64,000 nt of DNA from Chamaelirium japonicum (GCA_947650365.1 OX393549.1:37076598-37140597), one strand, 5' to 3'; numbered from the stretch's first letter, positions 44,680 through 56,710 are shown. Program-made: numbers and translations. The notes: generated from the sequence alone by a model not told the origin.

Positions 44680-44805
44680 TGTTAGGAGATGCTAGGGTTT
44701 GGAGAGGAATAGAATGCATTCTATTGAGGGACTCAAGCCCAATATATGTACATGTATCCGACCCGACTGTACAGTAAACCCGACCCATCTGTATGTACAT
44801 TAACA
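44680..44805 (-). repeat. 3' LTR of copia C
   Basis: 126 bp with TG...CA ends; it has GAGATGCTAGGG where other copies read GAGATGACGGCTAGGG. Confidence 0.94.
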
Positions 44806-44818
44806 CTCCCCCTCAAAC

Positions 44819-47800
44819 TCACGGTGGATCATGAACCGAGAGTTTGCCTAGAAAATGCCGGAAGCGAGCAATCGTCAGGGACTTCGTCAGAAAATCAGCA
44901 GTCTGCTCCGATGAAGAAATGAAAGGCAGGGAGATGGTGTGGTCGATAAACGCCTGGCGAACATAATAACAATCAACTTCAATATGTTTTGTTCGCTCAT
45001 GGAAGACCGGATTGCTAGCAATCTGAATAGCACTCCGGTTGTCACAGAAGAGAGGAGTGGGCCCGGATATCACCACTCCCAAGTCAAGCAGAAGACGGCG
45101 AAGCCAGACAATCTCGGCGGTGGTGGAAGCCATGGCTCTGTATTCGGCTTCGGTGCTGGAGCGAGCAACAGACTCCTGCTTCTTGCTGCGCCACGAAATC
45201 AGTGAGTCACCTAGAAACACACAGTATCCTGTAGTAGATCGACGAGTGGCTGCATCTCCTGCCCAATCTGCATCGGAGTAGGCACGCAGCACCAACGGAG
45301 AGGTGGAGGGAAACAGTAGTGAACGGGTGATGGTGCCTCGGAGGTAGCGGATAATCCGAAGAACCGCTGCATAGTGTACTGACCGTGGAGCCTGAACAAA
45401 CTGATTGACAATGCCAACAGCATGGGCAATGTCTGGCCGGGTCATGGTGAGATAGACAAGCATCCCAACCAGCCTCTGGTAGCGGGAGACATCCTGGAGC
45501 GGCTCACCATCTGTAGCGAGAAGCTTCAAATTGAGCTCCATGGGTGTATCAGCAGTGCGTGTGTCAGTAATAGCAGCATCAGCAAGGATGTCGGAGATGT
45601 ACTTCTGTTGGGAGACTAACAGACCACGAGCTGACCGGGCAATCTCAAGCCCAAAAAGTAGCGAAGAGAGCCCAGATCTTTCATCTCAAACTGACTCTGG
45701 AGGTGCCGCTGAAGAGAGGCGATGGTGGCACTGTCATCCCCAGTGATGATCATATCATCCACATAGAGGAGAAGAACTGCAATGCCCTGACTGGAGGAGC
45801 GAGTGAACAAGGCATAGTTGGAGTGACGCTCAACAAACCCGGCGGCCAGAACTGCACTGCGAAATCGCTCAAACCAGGCACGCGGGGCCTGCTTGAGCCC
45901 ATAGATGGCTCGGTGCAACCGACACACGTGCCCTGGAGGAACTGAAGTGCCCGGAGGAGGAGCCATGTAGACTTACTCGGAGAGATCACCGTGGAGAAAC
46001 GCATTGGTGACATCCATCTGATGGAGAGGCCACCCTCGAGCAGCTGCCACAGCTAAGAGGGTGCGCACAGTAGTCATCTGAGAGACTGGAGCAAACGTCT
46101 CCTCTTAGTCAATCCCATACTCCTGGGAGAAGCCACGAGCAACGAGACGAGCCTTGTGCCGCTCAATTGATCCGTCAGGTCGAGTCTTGACCTTGAATAT
46201 CCACTTGCAGCTAACAGGCACCACCCCGGAGGGACAAGGCACCAACTCCCAGGTCCTGGTCCGCTGAAAAGCCTCAAGCTCAACTGACATGGCATGCCGC
46301 CACTCTGGATGTAACGCTGCCTCACGGTACGATTGGGGCTCCCGATGGGTGTGTATAGCAGTAAGAAAAGCCTGAAAGGATGGTGAATAGGAGACACTGG
46401 CAGAGTAGCCAGAAGAGTCAAGAGAGTCAGAGGGAAAAACAGAGTAGCCAAACCTGTCAGGAGAGTAGTCATATCTGGCAGGAGGGTGATGTTCGCGCGC
46501 TGGGTAGCGCCGAACAGGAGCAGGATCCACGACCGGGGAGGGAGGGAGCAGCAGCATCAGGCGAGAGGGTACCAGCGGGAACCGTCTCTGGAGGAGGAGC
46601 TGCAGACCGATGAACATAGACACGAGTAACAGGTGGTGGTGGAGGTGGCGAGGGAGACGGAGGGGGTGGTGGTGGTGGTGGTGGTGGTAGAGGTGGCGGG
46701 GAAGATGGAGTGGGCGTGGATGGGGCAATAGAAACCGGGGGTAGAACATGGATGTGGAGATGGGAGGAAGACGAGGAGGATGACGCAGGAGGCAAGGAAA
46801 GATCCTGAGACTCAGGTGAAAAATACGGGACATCCTCAACAAAGGAGACGTGACGGGAGACACGGATCCGACGAGCCAAGGGATCGTAGCAGCGATACCC
46901 TTGGTGCTCCCGATTGAGCCCCAAGTGAACACACCTAACAGACCTCGCAGAGAGTTTGGTGCGCTCATGGGGAGGAAGAAGAACGAAGCACGTGCAGCCA
47001 AACGTGCGAAGAAGAGAGTAGTCAGGTGGGCTGGAGTGAAGGCGCTCGTATGGGGTGACCGGACAGAGCAGACGACGGAGTGATATTGATGAGGTGGACA
47101 GCCGTCATGACAGCTTCAGCCCAGTAGGAGTGAGGAACAGACGCAGAGAGGAACAAGGCTCGTGCAGTCTCAAGTACATGACGATGCTTGCGTTCGGCAA
47201 CGCCGTTCTGCTCATGGGTGTGGGGATAGGACTGCTGGTGAAGAGTGCCGTGAGACTGAAGAATCTCACGCATCTCAGAGGAGAGATACTCCTTGGCACA
47301 ATCAGACCGAAAGGTCTTGATGCGCCGACCAAACTGAGTGTGGATCATAGTGGTAAATTTTCTAAAGATGTGAGGTACTTCAGATCGATGACGCATAAGA
47401 TAGACCCAGGTGCACCTAGAATAGTCATCGATAAAACACACATAATACATATAACCCGATGGAGATGCAACAGGAGCAGGACCCCAAATGTCCGAATGGA
47501 CTAAATCAAATAAAGCATCAGACTGGGAAGTACTAGCAGAAAATGGAAGAGCTAGATGCTTTACCAGTCTACAACCCGTACAAACAGAGAGGGAGGAGAA
47601 AGACGCTCGACCCAAAGCGCCCGAACGGAATACGCTTTTGAGTCGATCACTCGAGATATGACCTAACCTTCTATGCCACAGGTCGGCATCAGAGGTGACA
47701 GACATGACAGACGCAACGGAAGACACATGTAGATGGTCCAACTGGTAAAGCCCTCCTGCCCTACGGCCCATCCCAATCCTCTTACCCGTCCGCGAATCCT

Positions 47801-49213
47801 GCACAACACAAACAGAAGGGGTGAAAGTGACAGTCAGGCCAGAGTCGCAAAGAGAACTGATAGAGATCAGATTAATATTAAGGCGGGGGGCATGATGGAC
47901 ATGGGGTAGGGTCAAGTGACCAGAAGGGTCAGAGGTGGTAGTGATGGAGCCACATTACGGAATAGGGACGAGAGTCCCATCCGCAGTGCGAACCTCCTGG
48001 TGGGTGGTAGTGGGAGAACAGTCCGTGAGGATAGTAGAGTCAAATGTAAGGTGACAGGAGGCACCCGAATCGAAGATCCATGGAGCAGTAGTACCAGAGG
48101 TGGCAGACAAGCCGTGCGCAGTCGCGGAGCCGGTGGAGGCTAGGTGGCGAAGAAGGAGCTCCTCGAGGCGCTGAAGACGGTCCGGCTCAGGCGGAGAAGG
48201 CGCTGTAGTAGCAGTGGGGAGCGTCGAGGCCTCTACAGTTGCCGCTGTACCACCAAAGTGGCGGAAGGAAGACGAACCACGTCCACGGCTCCGTCCACCT
48301 CGACCGCCGCGTCGATCGTCGCGGGAAGTCGAAGCCCAGCGTGGAGCTCTCTCATCCGGACCCCAGTGGGGGTTGCGTGGAGGACGTGTAGGGCATTCAC
48401 GCTTCATGTGGCCGGGCTCCTTGCAGTAGTGACAGAAGACAGCCTCATCGGAGAACCCGGCTGCCAGGACAGTGTCGGAGCTAGGAGCAAGTGGAGGAGG
48501 ACGAGCGCCCTGAGTCTGAAGGCGGGTCTCCTCGTCGACCAAGGCAGTAGAGCATCCTCTAGCCGAGGGAGTGGCTCACGGTGCAGGAGCTGGGCAGCTA
48601 TGAGAGCAAAGTCCGGTCGAAGCGCTGCCAGGAACTGGTGCAGGTGGCCCTCGTCAAGGTAGCGCTGGAAATCCCGGGAGCGGGGGCAGGCATACCGCTC
48701 CGGGATCAGTGAGTCTAGCTCATGCTAGTAGGCACTCATCTGACTGAAGAAGTCCTGAATGGTGCGCTCCCCCTAACGGGTAGACTGCGAGTCACGGATG
48801 AGCTGATGCCGGCGTGCGCCTCCGCGCGGGAGAAAACGGTCCCGGAGATACTCCCACATCGCGCGCGCTGTCGGAAGGCGGCCGATGGGAGCAAGGAGCG
48901 GACGAGCAACAGAGTCCAGAAGGTACGCCCAAATGGCCTGATCGTGGCGGCGCCACGTAAGAGCAGCAACGGTGGTGGCCGTGGTAGCAGTCGCAGCAGA
49001 AGACGCTGCACTGCTGGTGACAGAGGAGGAACCGGAGTAGTTAGTGGGAGGAGGATCCTCGCCGGTGATATGACCCCACAGATCACGACTGGAGAGCGTG
49101 GCCTCGACGGTGAGGGACCAGTCAGGCCAGTCGCTGGCCGATGTCAACTGAAAGGCGACCGCCTTCAGCGGTGGAGAGATCGCAACGACGGACGGTACGG
49201 CTGGAGAAGCCAT
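44819..49213 (-). pseudogene. Copia C Gag-Pol, multiply broken
   Basis: ATG at 49213; the final stop is before 44819. Stops compared with copia B: TAG 48773-48775, TAG 48725-48727 (Trp in B), TAA 47955-47957, TAA 46105-46107, TAA 45973-45975. Indels: 1-bp loss near 48545, 2-bp loss near 47060, 1-bp gain near 46540, 1-bp loss near 45649. Domains are otherwise in order: zinc knuckle CHYCKEPGHMKREC, protease PWIFDSGASCH, integrase HHCC and FIDDYSR, RT YVDD, RNase H with TEAEYRAM. The codon that is TGA in copy B is TGG here (RDLWGHI). No functional protein is expected. Confidence 0.93.
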
Positions 49214-49680
49214 GGAGGAGGCTCAATAGAGGGAGGGGGAGCCGGGAAGGGGTGGGAGGGTCGGTCGGAGGAAAGAGGGAGGGTCGGGGTGGAGGAAGGG
49301 GGCTGTAGGGGGTGTCGGGGGCTGTAGGGCTGAAGTAGGGCGTGGAGGAAGGTGGTTGGGGGCGGTAGGTGGGCGGAGGAGGGGGGTCGGGGGGTCGGGA
49401 GGGTGTCGGGGGGGGGGTGGGGGGCTGTAGGGGGGTCGGAAGGTTGTAGGGGGGGTCGGGAGGGTGTCGGGGGGGCTGTAGGGGGGTCGAAGCGCTGCAG
49501 GGGAGCAGTCGGGGGCTGTAGGGGGGCGGGAGGGTGTCGGTGGGGCTGTAGGGGGGTCGGGAGGCTGTAGGGGGGCCGGGAGGGTGTCGGGCGGCGGGAA
49601 GGGGGGGCCGGTGGAGGAGAGGGGCCGGATGGGGTGAGCCGGTGGAGGAGGGAGGCCGGACGGGGAGGTGCAGCCGAAGG
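49214..49680 (-). repeat. C-rich leader minisatellite of copia C
   Basis: GGGGCTGTAGGGGGGTCGGG-type units, as in copy B but with a different number and arrangement, so the leader array expands and contracts between copies. Confidence 0.8.
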
Positions 49681-49705
49681 AGGAGGTCCGTCGTCGTCGG
49701 GAGAA

Positions 49706-49724
49706 CCCTAGAGCTCTGATACCA
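49706..49724 (-). other. Primer binding site of copia C
   Basis: The minus strand reads TGGTATCAGAGCTCTAGGG, a better initiator tRNA-Met match than copy B; it abuts the LTR directly. Confidence 0.9.
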
Positions 49725-49854
49725 TGTTAGGAGATGACGGCTAGGGTTTGGAGAGGAATAGAATGCATTCCATTGAGGGACTCAAGCCCAATATATGTAC
49801 ATGTATCCGACCCGACTGTACAGTAAACCCGACCCATCTGTATGTACATTAACA
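49725..49854 (-). repeat. 5' LTR of copia C
   Basis: 130 bp; identical in appearance to the left LTR of copia B. Confidence 0.95.
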
Positions 49855-49859
49855 CTTAT

Positions 49860-50724
49860 TAAATTGTCGTTAAAGAGACTTAGGTTGAGACTATCACGTA
49901 GCACTGCAGTACCAACCACTTCCACCAGCATGCCCTAATGTTTTTGGATGTTTCTTGATTTGTTTGTCCATCACTTTATATACATATAGGTCCATTGTTA
50001 TGAAAAGTCGCACCAAATTACTTTATCCATCAATAGGCCATGTGCCTCATGTAAGGCTTTCCCCCCATAGTTCCATTCAGTATATTTTATTTTGTTATAA
50101 TAACTTCTATAACTGCATCCTGTAAAATGTTCCTCAATAATTCTAGCTTGATGCTGTTCTTGTTTAGGAATGGCAACAGGACAGGTTTTCTGGGTTACCC
50201 GACCCTTTAGGTTGGGTTCAGGATTGGCTCTAATGGGTTTGGAAATTTTCAACAACAAAAAAAAAAACGCTCAGATCTGAGTCGGAGTCGGGTTTAGCCC
50301 ATCGCCTCCACCTGATTATACACACAACCATAACTTTGTAACCCATACTCATCCCTAACCCACATACTTATCACAAGCTCACTTTACAATTTGCTTTATC
50401 GAAGACTCACTTTACACTTCACTTTCATTATTTATATTTTTCAGGAGAAATAGTAGCTATTGATGTTTTTTTTTTTGGTTAAAATGCATATCTCAAATCC
50501 GCCCTGCCCCACTTCGATGTGTTCCACCAAGCACAATCGAGTTGGGGCGGGGCAAGTTCGGGTTTTTGATAATACAAGTGGGACGATTTTGGGATTTACA
50601 CATCAAACCAAAGGCAGGGACGGATTTGGGGTGGGGTATTCCTTAATTTATGAACCCTTTGATGGCCATACACCATGGTAGTTCTAGCCATAACCACATA
50701 TGCATCATGATACTTCCTGTGGAT

Positions 50725-50798
<74 letters not shown>

Positions 50799-51311
50799 CC
50801 AGCACATTTAAAACCTCTACAAAGAGATCGTGGCTCTCTGAGATCTCTGATCCAACTCCATAGCTATAGGACATTCTTCACTCAAGTCAGAAGTCATTTG
50901 TACACTTGTTTCTTTGTACCCATGTATTCATGTAACTATCTCTATATAATGTTGTGAGAAATCCTTTTCCCTTTCAAAGAACACCAAATAAGTTCCTTCT
51001 ACCCTATTGTGCACATTCTCCAAGGTTATAACGATGTATGTATGTTCTTTTCTTCCTAAACATTTCAACAAAGTACTTTCTAGTTTCTACCATTCTCTCC
51101 CATAATTTCAGGGTTAGCTTGTAAGTTTGATTTGGGGATACTGTGTGCAATGGCTGGCTCTCTGTAATATCTCCCACAAAATATTTCATCTTAGCTTAAG
51201 ATTGGCTTGAGGACTTATATATTGTTGCATCACTGGAGCATGCAACAAGTTGATTTCACATAGCGGATCAATTGTCGGAGGATATGATTCAACTCATGGT
51301 ACTGAAGGGCA
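49860..51311. other. Intron 5 filler, no gene seen
   Basis: AT-rich; contains the microsatellite at 50728-50796 and a GGGTTT/ACCCGA-containing stretch (50180-50300) like a decayed MITE. No coding motif. Confidence 0.5.
50728..50796. repeat. (AT)n microsatellite, 69 bp
   Basis: Uninterrupted AT dinucleotides in MYG1 intron 5. Confidence 0.98.
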
Positions 51312-51319
51312 ATTTAAAT

Positions 51320-51504
51320 CAGTGTTCAAAACCTCGAAACTCGGACTCGACTCAAAATTCAGCTGAGTCAAGTAAACTCGGTCTGACTCAGCCGAGTTTT
51401 ATCCCAACTCATTCCTACTCGACCCAATAACTCGACTCGAAATCTTGCTGAGTCGAGTCAACTCGGTCCGACTCGGCCGAGTTTTACCGAGTTTTAAAAC
51501 AGTG
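51320..51504. mobile_element. hAT-type MITE (185 bp) in MYG1 intron 5
   Basis: It starts CAGTGTTCAAAACCTCG and ends CGAGTTTTAAAACAGTG, with identical 8-bp duplications ATTTAAAT (51312-51319, 51505-51512). The interior is full of ACTCGACTCG and GCTGAGTCGAG. A related but disrupted ACTCGACT-rich sequence surrounds the foldback cluster at 42590-43735. Confidence 0.9.
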
Positions 51505-51752
51505 ATTTAAATAAATAAAGAAATTAATTCACAAAGATGTAGCAGTAATAGCAGTAGTAGTAAAATGTAGATGAGCAGTTAATTCTAATAATAAGATAGT
51601 TTTTGAATATTGCCTTGGGATTTTACTGAAGGCAAAACTTACTTTCTTCCCCTTGGCTATGATATCGATGATTCATGAATCACTATTTATCGGCTTTATC
51701 GTTGTGATGAGTTTACAAATTACAACAGTCTAATATAACTATGTTGTCACAG

Positions 51753-51824
51753 TGGAAGCTTCATTTGTTTGAGCTTGAAGAGGAGTTGAAGATTGATCCT
51801 CCTATTAAGTATGTTGTTTATCAG
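51753..51824 (+). CDS. MYG1: MYG1 exon 6
   Basis: Acceptor TTGTCACAG, donor CAG|GTATGG. The 24 codons begin WKLHLFELEEELKI and end KYVVYQ, continuing directly from GFCP of exon 5 in the family order. The exon is separated from exon 5 by a 16.2-kb intron containing copia C. Confidence 0.9.
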
Positions 51825-52180
51825 GTATGGCCATGAATGTGCTTCATTAAGACCGAACAGTTTACTATAGAAGATTTAAGGAAAATGTACTATTTACCCC
51901 GAGGCACTTACCGATTCATTCACACATAATGACGTGTCACGATCATAGCCATCCGTTTCACCTAGCTCTGACCAGTGAATCACACTCAACTTGGAGCGAC
52001 AGCCAAAGGGACGCTTGGATGCCATGTCATTCTGTGTAAACGAATCGGTAAAAGATATCGGTATGAATAGCATTTCTCAAGATTTAATTAGCACTTCAAT
52101 TTCTGAAGTAATGATTGTACGTATATAGGGGTTAGTTTGTAAAAAACCCTTCCTAATTATTTATGGTCTTGTAATCCTAG

Positions 52181-52417
52181 GATGTTAGGAGCAGAAGGTG
52201 GCGAGTTCAAGCGGTGGCAATATCCCCAGATAACTTCGAAAGCCGAAGGCCTCTTCCTCTGCCTTGGAGAGGCTTGAGTGATGATGAACTCTCGAAGGAA
52301 TCTGGTATCCCTGGTTGCATATTCGTTCACATGAGTGGATTCATTGGCGGAAATCAAACCTATGTTGGAGCCCTAGCCATGGCACGAGCTGCTCTCGAAT
52401 ACCACGCGGATAGCTGA
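52181..52417 (+). CDS. MYG1: MYG1 last exon with stop codon
   Basis: Acceptor AATCCTAG. It has 78 codons plus TGA. It contains WRVQAVAISPDNFESRRPLP, then a C-terminal segment with IPGCIFVHMSGFIGGNQTY and MARAALEYHADS at the end. The VHMSGFIGGN stretch is the conserved C-terminal motif of MYG1 proteins. No AATAAA is obvious downstream; the 3' UTR probably ends within about 100 bp. Confidence 0.93.
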   Translation, partial: DVRSRRWRVQAVAISPDNFESRRPLPLPWRGLSDDELSKESGIPGCIFVHMSGFIGGNQTYVGALAMARAALEYHADS

Positions 52418-53279
52418 ATGAAAAGGTTTTGATCTTGATTGCAGGCGAATCTAGATCAAAAATGATTTGTTGTTGCATTATTGTCATTTGTAATACCGAT
52501 TCGGTTTTTTTTTGGGGGAAAATGGATGTTAGGTCCCATACAACATATCCGGTTAATGAACAGAAACACTCATAAAATTCCTTTAACCTGAGGTCCCAAA
52601 TTTATTTTTTAAACCCGAAATTGCCCCCTCCCCCCTTCGCCCCTCTTGAGCACTCGCTGACAGTAGTAGCAACGCGGCGAGCAGTGGGCGATGAGAGCAT
52701 CAACGACGAACAGCAGCGGCGCAAGTTAGTTATTGCTACTGTCGCCATCGCCGAGGCGTGGTGAGCAGTTGCACAAGTTGCAACTGCTATAGCCGCCACC
52801 TCGACGACGGTGGAGAGCGGGTTTGCTTTGATTCAGATTAGGATTAGATCTAGGACTCTAGGGTTCATCCCCATGGCTTGTAGATCTTGAGTTTTAGAAT
52901 TTGGATTAGGTTTAGGGTTCACCTCATGGCCTATAGATCTTAGGTTTTAGGATTAGGTTTAGGTTTTAGGCTTCAGTTTAGTTTAAAAAGGAGTTGCTTG
53001 CAAATAATAATTTGAAGCACATTAAGGGGTATTTTCGTCCTATATCCTTTGGCTTGAACGAAATACTTGTTTTGGATCTATCACTAAGCCCCCCCCCCCC
53101 CCCCCTTCCTTTTTTTTTTTGCAGAAAGCAATCAGTCATTTTTAACAGTTTCATTTTATGATAGATTTCGACAATCTTTTCCTCTAAGTCCAGATACATG
53201 TTTAACATTTTAAATTGTAACGACTCAATTAATTAATAAAAGATTAAAATGGTAACAATAACTTACCAAATTTACTAAA
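52418..53279. other. MYG1 3' flank, no gene seen
   Basis: Probable MYG1 3' UTR (first about 100 bp), then GC-richer DNA with CGCCATCG-type short motifs and AGATCTTGAGTTTTAG repeats. A C-run (53089-53105) and T-run follow. Confidence 0.5.
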
Positions 53280-53339
53280 TTACCATTGCCTATAAAACTT
53301 CCCCTGATCCTTACGAGACGTTCAATTTTGAAGCAGATA

Positions 53340-54020
53340 GTGGGATCATTATAACTACTACAATGATTTCACTGTAGCAGCTACAATGAAATCATTGTAC
53401 CAATTATAGTGATTTCATCATGGTTGCTAAAAAGAGATTTGCTACAGGAAAATCACTATAGCAATGATACTCAATTCCAAACTGTGAAATCACTGTTGTG
53501 TTGAATATCATTTTATATAATTCAGTGATTTCACTGTAGTACTACAATGATTTCACTATAGCTGCTACATTTATTTAAAATGATACTCAATTATATGAAA
53601 GTGATGTTCAATTCCTTACAATGAAATCACTGTAGCACTGAGTATTATTTTAAATGATGCTCACCTATACAAAGAGGTACTCACAATCCCTATAGTGGTT
53701 TTAAATGGAACTCAAATATACAAAATAATACTTAATTAAATTAAGTATTATTTACATATAATTAAATATCATTGCGACAATGATTTTATTATAGGGATAT
53801 ATATCTTTTAGTAGCCATGATGAAAATCACTATAGCATCTATAGTGGTTCAAATGTTACTCAAATATACAAAATAACTCAATTAAATTGAGTATTATCTG
53901 CATATAATTGAGTATCACTGTTACAATAATTTTACTGTAGGGATGTCTTTTTAGCAATCACGGTGAAAATCACCATAGCAGCTACAGTGATTTCACTGTA
54001 GCTGCTACAGTGAAATCATT
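53340..54020. repeat. Cluster of short inverted repeats (TTTCACTGTAGCAGCTACA)
   Basis: CACTGTAGCAGCTACA(A/G)TG palindromes and TGATTTCACTGTAG / CTACAGTGAAATCA motifs recur at least eight times in both orientations. They are interspersed with AATTAAATTGAGTATTAT blocks. It could fold into a cruciform-rich segment; origin unknown. Confidence 0.7.
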
Positions 54021-54534
54021 GTAGCACTCCGTGACACTATTCCCGTAAAAAAAAAGTTTGTTCCTATGTTATATATTGTTAATTAATATAAGAGGATCCT
54101 ATGAATATTTTTGGTATTTTAAAAGAAACACATCCAAAACGGTTAGCAAATGATCTACCGTACGAAAACCGTGAGAGATCGAGAATCATCCTTACAAACT
54201 ACTTTGATTTTGTGGGCCTAGGCTTACATGAAATTATTAGTTCTATTCATGACCCTCCGGTCCGAAAATCAGAAATAGAAGCACAAATGTTTAAATTATC
54301 CTTATTGAAATAACCAGAGAGGTTAATTGCAAGCTGAATTCCATGCAATATCAAGGGCATGCTACAAGCTCTAAGCTGTTGTCCATGGTGGGCATGCTGA
54401 ATGTTACAGCAATACTCCCGTCAATTATAGCTCGATCGACTATAAGCTCTGCAGCTTGCATCACAGCTGGGCCGATCGATGTACAGTGGGAGCTTACCAA
54501 CTACGTTACCACGTAACGATGTTGATGGCTTGCA

Positions 54535-54538
<4 letters not shown>

Positions 54539-54609
<71 letters not shown>
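54539..54609. repeat. (GA)n microsatellite, 71 bp
   Basis: Uninterrupted GA dinucleotides following ACTAT. Confidence 0.98.
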
Positions 54610-54615
<6 letters not shown>

Positions 54616-54633
54616 GGAGGTTAAGGTTTGGAT

Positions 54634-54794
54634 TATTTTGACTTATCCTTTCATTTTGATAAAGTGTTTTGTGTTATCTTCTAAATTATTCAATGTTAGG
54701 ATTAACCTTTTATTTTTTTATGGAACTGTCTACCGGACGTTATAATGGGGGGTAACCCAAAACGCATTATCAAACTAGGGGGTAAGTCAAAATA
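54634..54794. mobile_element. MITE-like inverted-repeat element (161 bp), copy 1
   Basis: It begins TATTTTGACTTATCC and ends GGGTAAGTCAAAATA, imperfect terminal inverted repeats of about 45 bp. A related copy in opposite orientation lies at 56245-56432. No clear TSD. Confidence 0.65.
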
Positions 54795-54973
54795 GGCCCA
54801 CCAAAAGTACATTTTTTAACATCAAAATAAAAAATAGCCCAAAAAAATTCCTGTCTTGAGCAACCCAATCGGCGTTTGATTGGTGATAACAATTCTTGAT
54901 GGATAAAAGAGAACCCAATAATAAAAGGATGTTATTTATAGTGAGAACCAATAGAGATTGGAGGAGCGAGAGA

Positions 54974-55123
54974 TCAGAGATATAAAAGGGGCGGGGAAGG
55001 ATCTCTGGAGGCGCTCAGTTGGATTCGAGTATAGATGAGCCTCATGCAGACGAAGACTATGAACATGGTGCTCACCGCGAAGCCGATCATCGTCATCACT
55101 AAATTGATTCCCGACGAGATCAT
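54974..55123 (-). pseudogene. Possible RING-H2 (ATL-type) N-terminal fragment
   Basis: A 49-codon minus frame starts MISSGINLVMTMIGFAVSTM and continues with FIVFVCMRLIYTRIQLSASR before running into a stop. The hydrophobic stretch followed by basic residues resembles the N-terminal membrane anchor of small plant ATL-type RING-H2 ubiquitin ligases. The RING domain itself (C/H spacing) is not found on either side. It may be a captured first exon or gene remnant lying between two inverted MITE copies. Identification from memory of the family; uncertain. Confidence 0.4.
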
Positions 55124-55445
55124 GGCTCCATCTCTGAATCCAATTTCTTAAAAGGGATGGTGCACTACAATAGAAAAGAACTATTCTGGCGGCTAATTTT
55201 GGCCATTAAAGTGTTTATACGGGAGCTTAGCCGTCGGAATTAATGGCCGCATTAAGACCCGTCGCAAATGGATTAGCCGCCGGAAATGGCCGGTCCACTT
55301 TAAACGGCTGTTTGGCTGCCGGAATTACTCTACTTTAAACGGCCTTCAAACCCCTATGCAACTCATCATGATTCCGTTATTTCTCCTATACTCGTGATCT
55401 CAAGCTGGGATGGAAACCCTAGATCGTAGTCGCGGTGGTGGTGGC

Positions 55446-56137
55446 TAGGGGTGTTCATGGTTCGGTTGGTTCGGTTTTTTGATAAATTTGGAACCGAACC
55501 GAAGTTGATCGGTTCTCTAGAAAATAGAACCGAACCAAACCATTCCTTGGTAAAAACCGAACCAAACCAAATCGGAAAAATTCAGTTTGGTTCGGTTCGG
55601 TTCGGTTCTGCGGGTCTTTCAAATCGTTTGTCATTACACCATGAGGCGTGAATGGTTGAGCCGCTGAGTTGGGTCAGATTTCATTTTTAAGCCTTTAACT
55701 TTGGGTGCTGCTATTTGCCCCTATAGAATTACTCGTAACACCCTTAATTTTTCACGGAGATATTTCATAAGTTGGGATTTGGGGGTGATAGTAATTATGT
55801 GGGTAACACCCTTCACTTTTTAGTTTCATCACACCGTTGAACACTTGAAAGTTTTGAATGCACCGAATGGTGGTAATTGGAGTCACCACCATGTAATGTA
55901 CAATATTAGTGAGACTGTACACTGTATAGTAATAACTACTGAGGTTATAGTACCAATGGTTCGGGTTGGGTTGGTTCGGGTTAAAAAACTCACAACCCAG
56001 AACCGAACCGACCATAGCGGGTTTTTTTTTTTGGAACCGAACCAAACCGAACGGTCAAAAGTACCCGATCCAAACCGAACCAAATAGACCGGTTCGGTTC
56101 GGTTTGGCGGGTCAACCCGAACCGATGAACACCCCTA
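55446..56137. mobile_element. hAT-type MITE (692 bp)
   Basis: Terminal inverted repeats TAGGGGTGTTCATGGTTCGG and (other end, complement) TAGGGGTGTTCATCGGTTCGG are flanked by identical 8-bp duplications GTGGTGGC (55438-55445, 56138-56145). Subterminal arrays of GGTTCGGTT/AACCGAACC lie at both ends. No transposase. Confidence 0.92.
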
Positions 56138-56244
56138 GTGGTGGCAAAAAGGGTCATTCTGGGAAGAATAGAGGATTCTGAGAGTCACTGAGAAGCTTTC
56201 ACTCCCTCTCTGCCATTGAATTTAATTAACAAAAAAAACATGGT

Positions 56245-56432
56245 TATTAGACTTACCCCCTATTGTGATAATGCGTTTATGATTACCCTCTCAAATTGTT
56301 CAATATTAGGTTACCTCCTAATCTTGACGTCCTGCAGATGGTTTCACAAAAAATGTGAAGATAATCCTAACATTGAATAATTTGGAAGATAACACAAAAC
56401 ACATTATCAAAATGGAAAGGTAAGTCAAAATA
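56245..56432. mobile_element. MITE-like inverted-repeat element (188 bp), copy 2
   Basis: Inverted relative to copy 1: it ends GATAACACAAAACACATTATCAAAATGG...TAAGTCAAAATA, which is the complement of the start of copy 1. It shares AATTATTCAATGTTAGGATTA in complement. Confidence 0.65.
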
Positions 56433-56537
56433 ACCCTTACGATTTTTCATCTTTGAGAGAGAAACCATATGGATGTTATATGCTTACATACCGTGTGGGC
56501 AAAATATTGGCCACACACTGGATGAACCCCGAGTTGG

Positions 56538-56710
56538 GGAAAATTTTCAGCACAACCGTTGTACCATACAACCATAATCACTAGAGCCTATTAGAACGCT
56601 CTAAGTGTTAGGGGCCACTACCCCTATGTGCTGGGGCCTGCTAACCCATGTCTCTTGAATCGCAATGGGTCTCGCGATTGTATTGTACAACGGTTGTGCT
56701 GAAAATTTTT
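56538..56710. mobile_element. MITE with 30-bp terminal inverted repeats (173 bp)
   Basis: GGAAAATTTTCAGCACAACC and GTTGTAC at the left are matched by the complement at the right end (GTACAACGGTTGTGCTGAAAA). Possible 9-bp duplications CCGAGTTGG / CCGATGTGG (7/9) would suit a Mutator-like element, but the match is imperfect. Confidence 0.75.

Larger units (their letters stand above)
44680..49854 (-). mobile_element. Copia C, defective copy (5175 bp)
   Basis: LTRs 44680-44805 and 49725-49854 are flanked by identical CTTAT duplications (44675-44679, 49855-49859). The two LTRs differ only by a 4-bp deletion (GACG missing on the left) and one C/T change. The interior is very similar to copia B, but the polyprotein has five stops and four frameshifts. 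Minus strand, antisense to MYG1, in intron 5. Confidence 0.95.

Noticed and set aside
54456..54745. Poly Glu-Arg open frames
   Set aside because: They come from the (GA)n microsatellite, not a protein gene.
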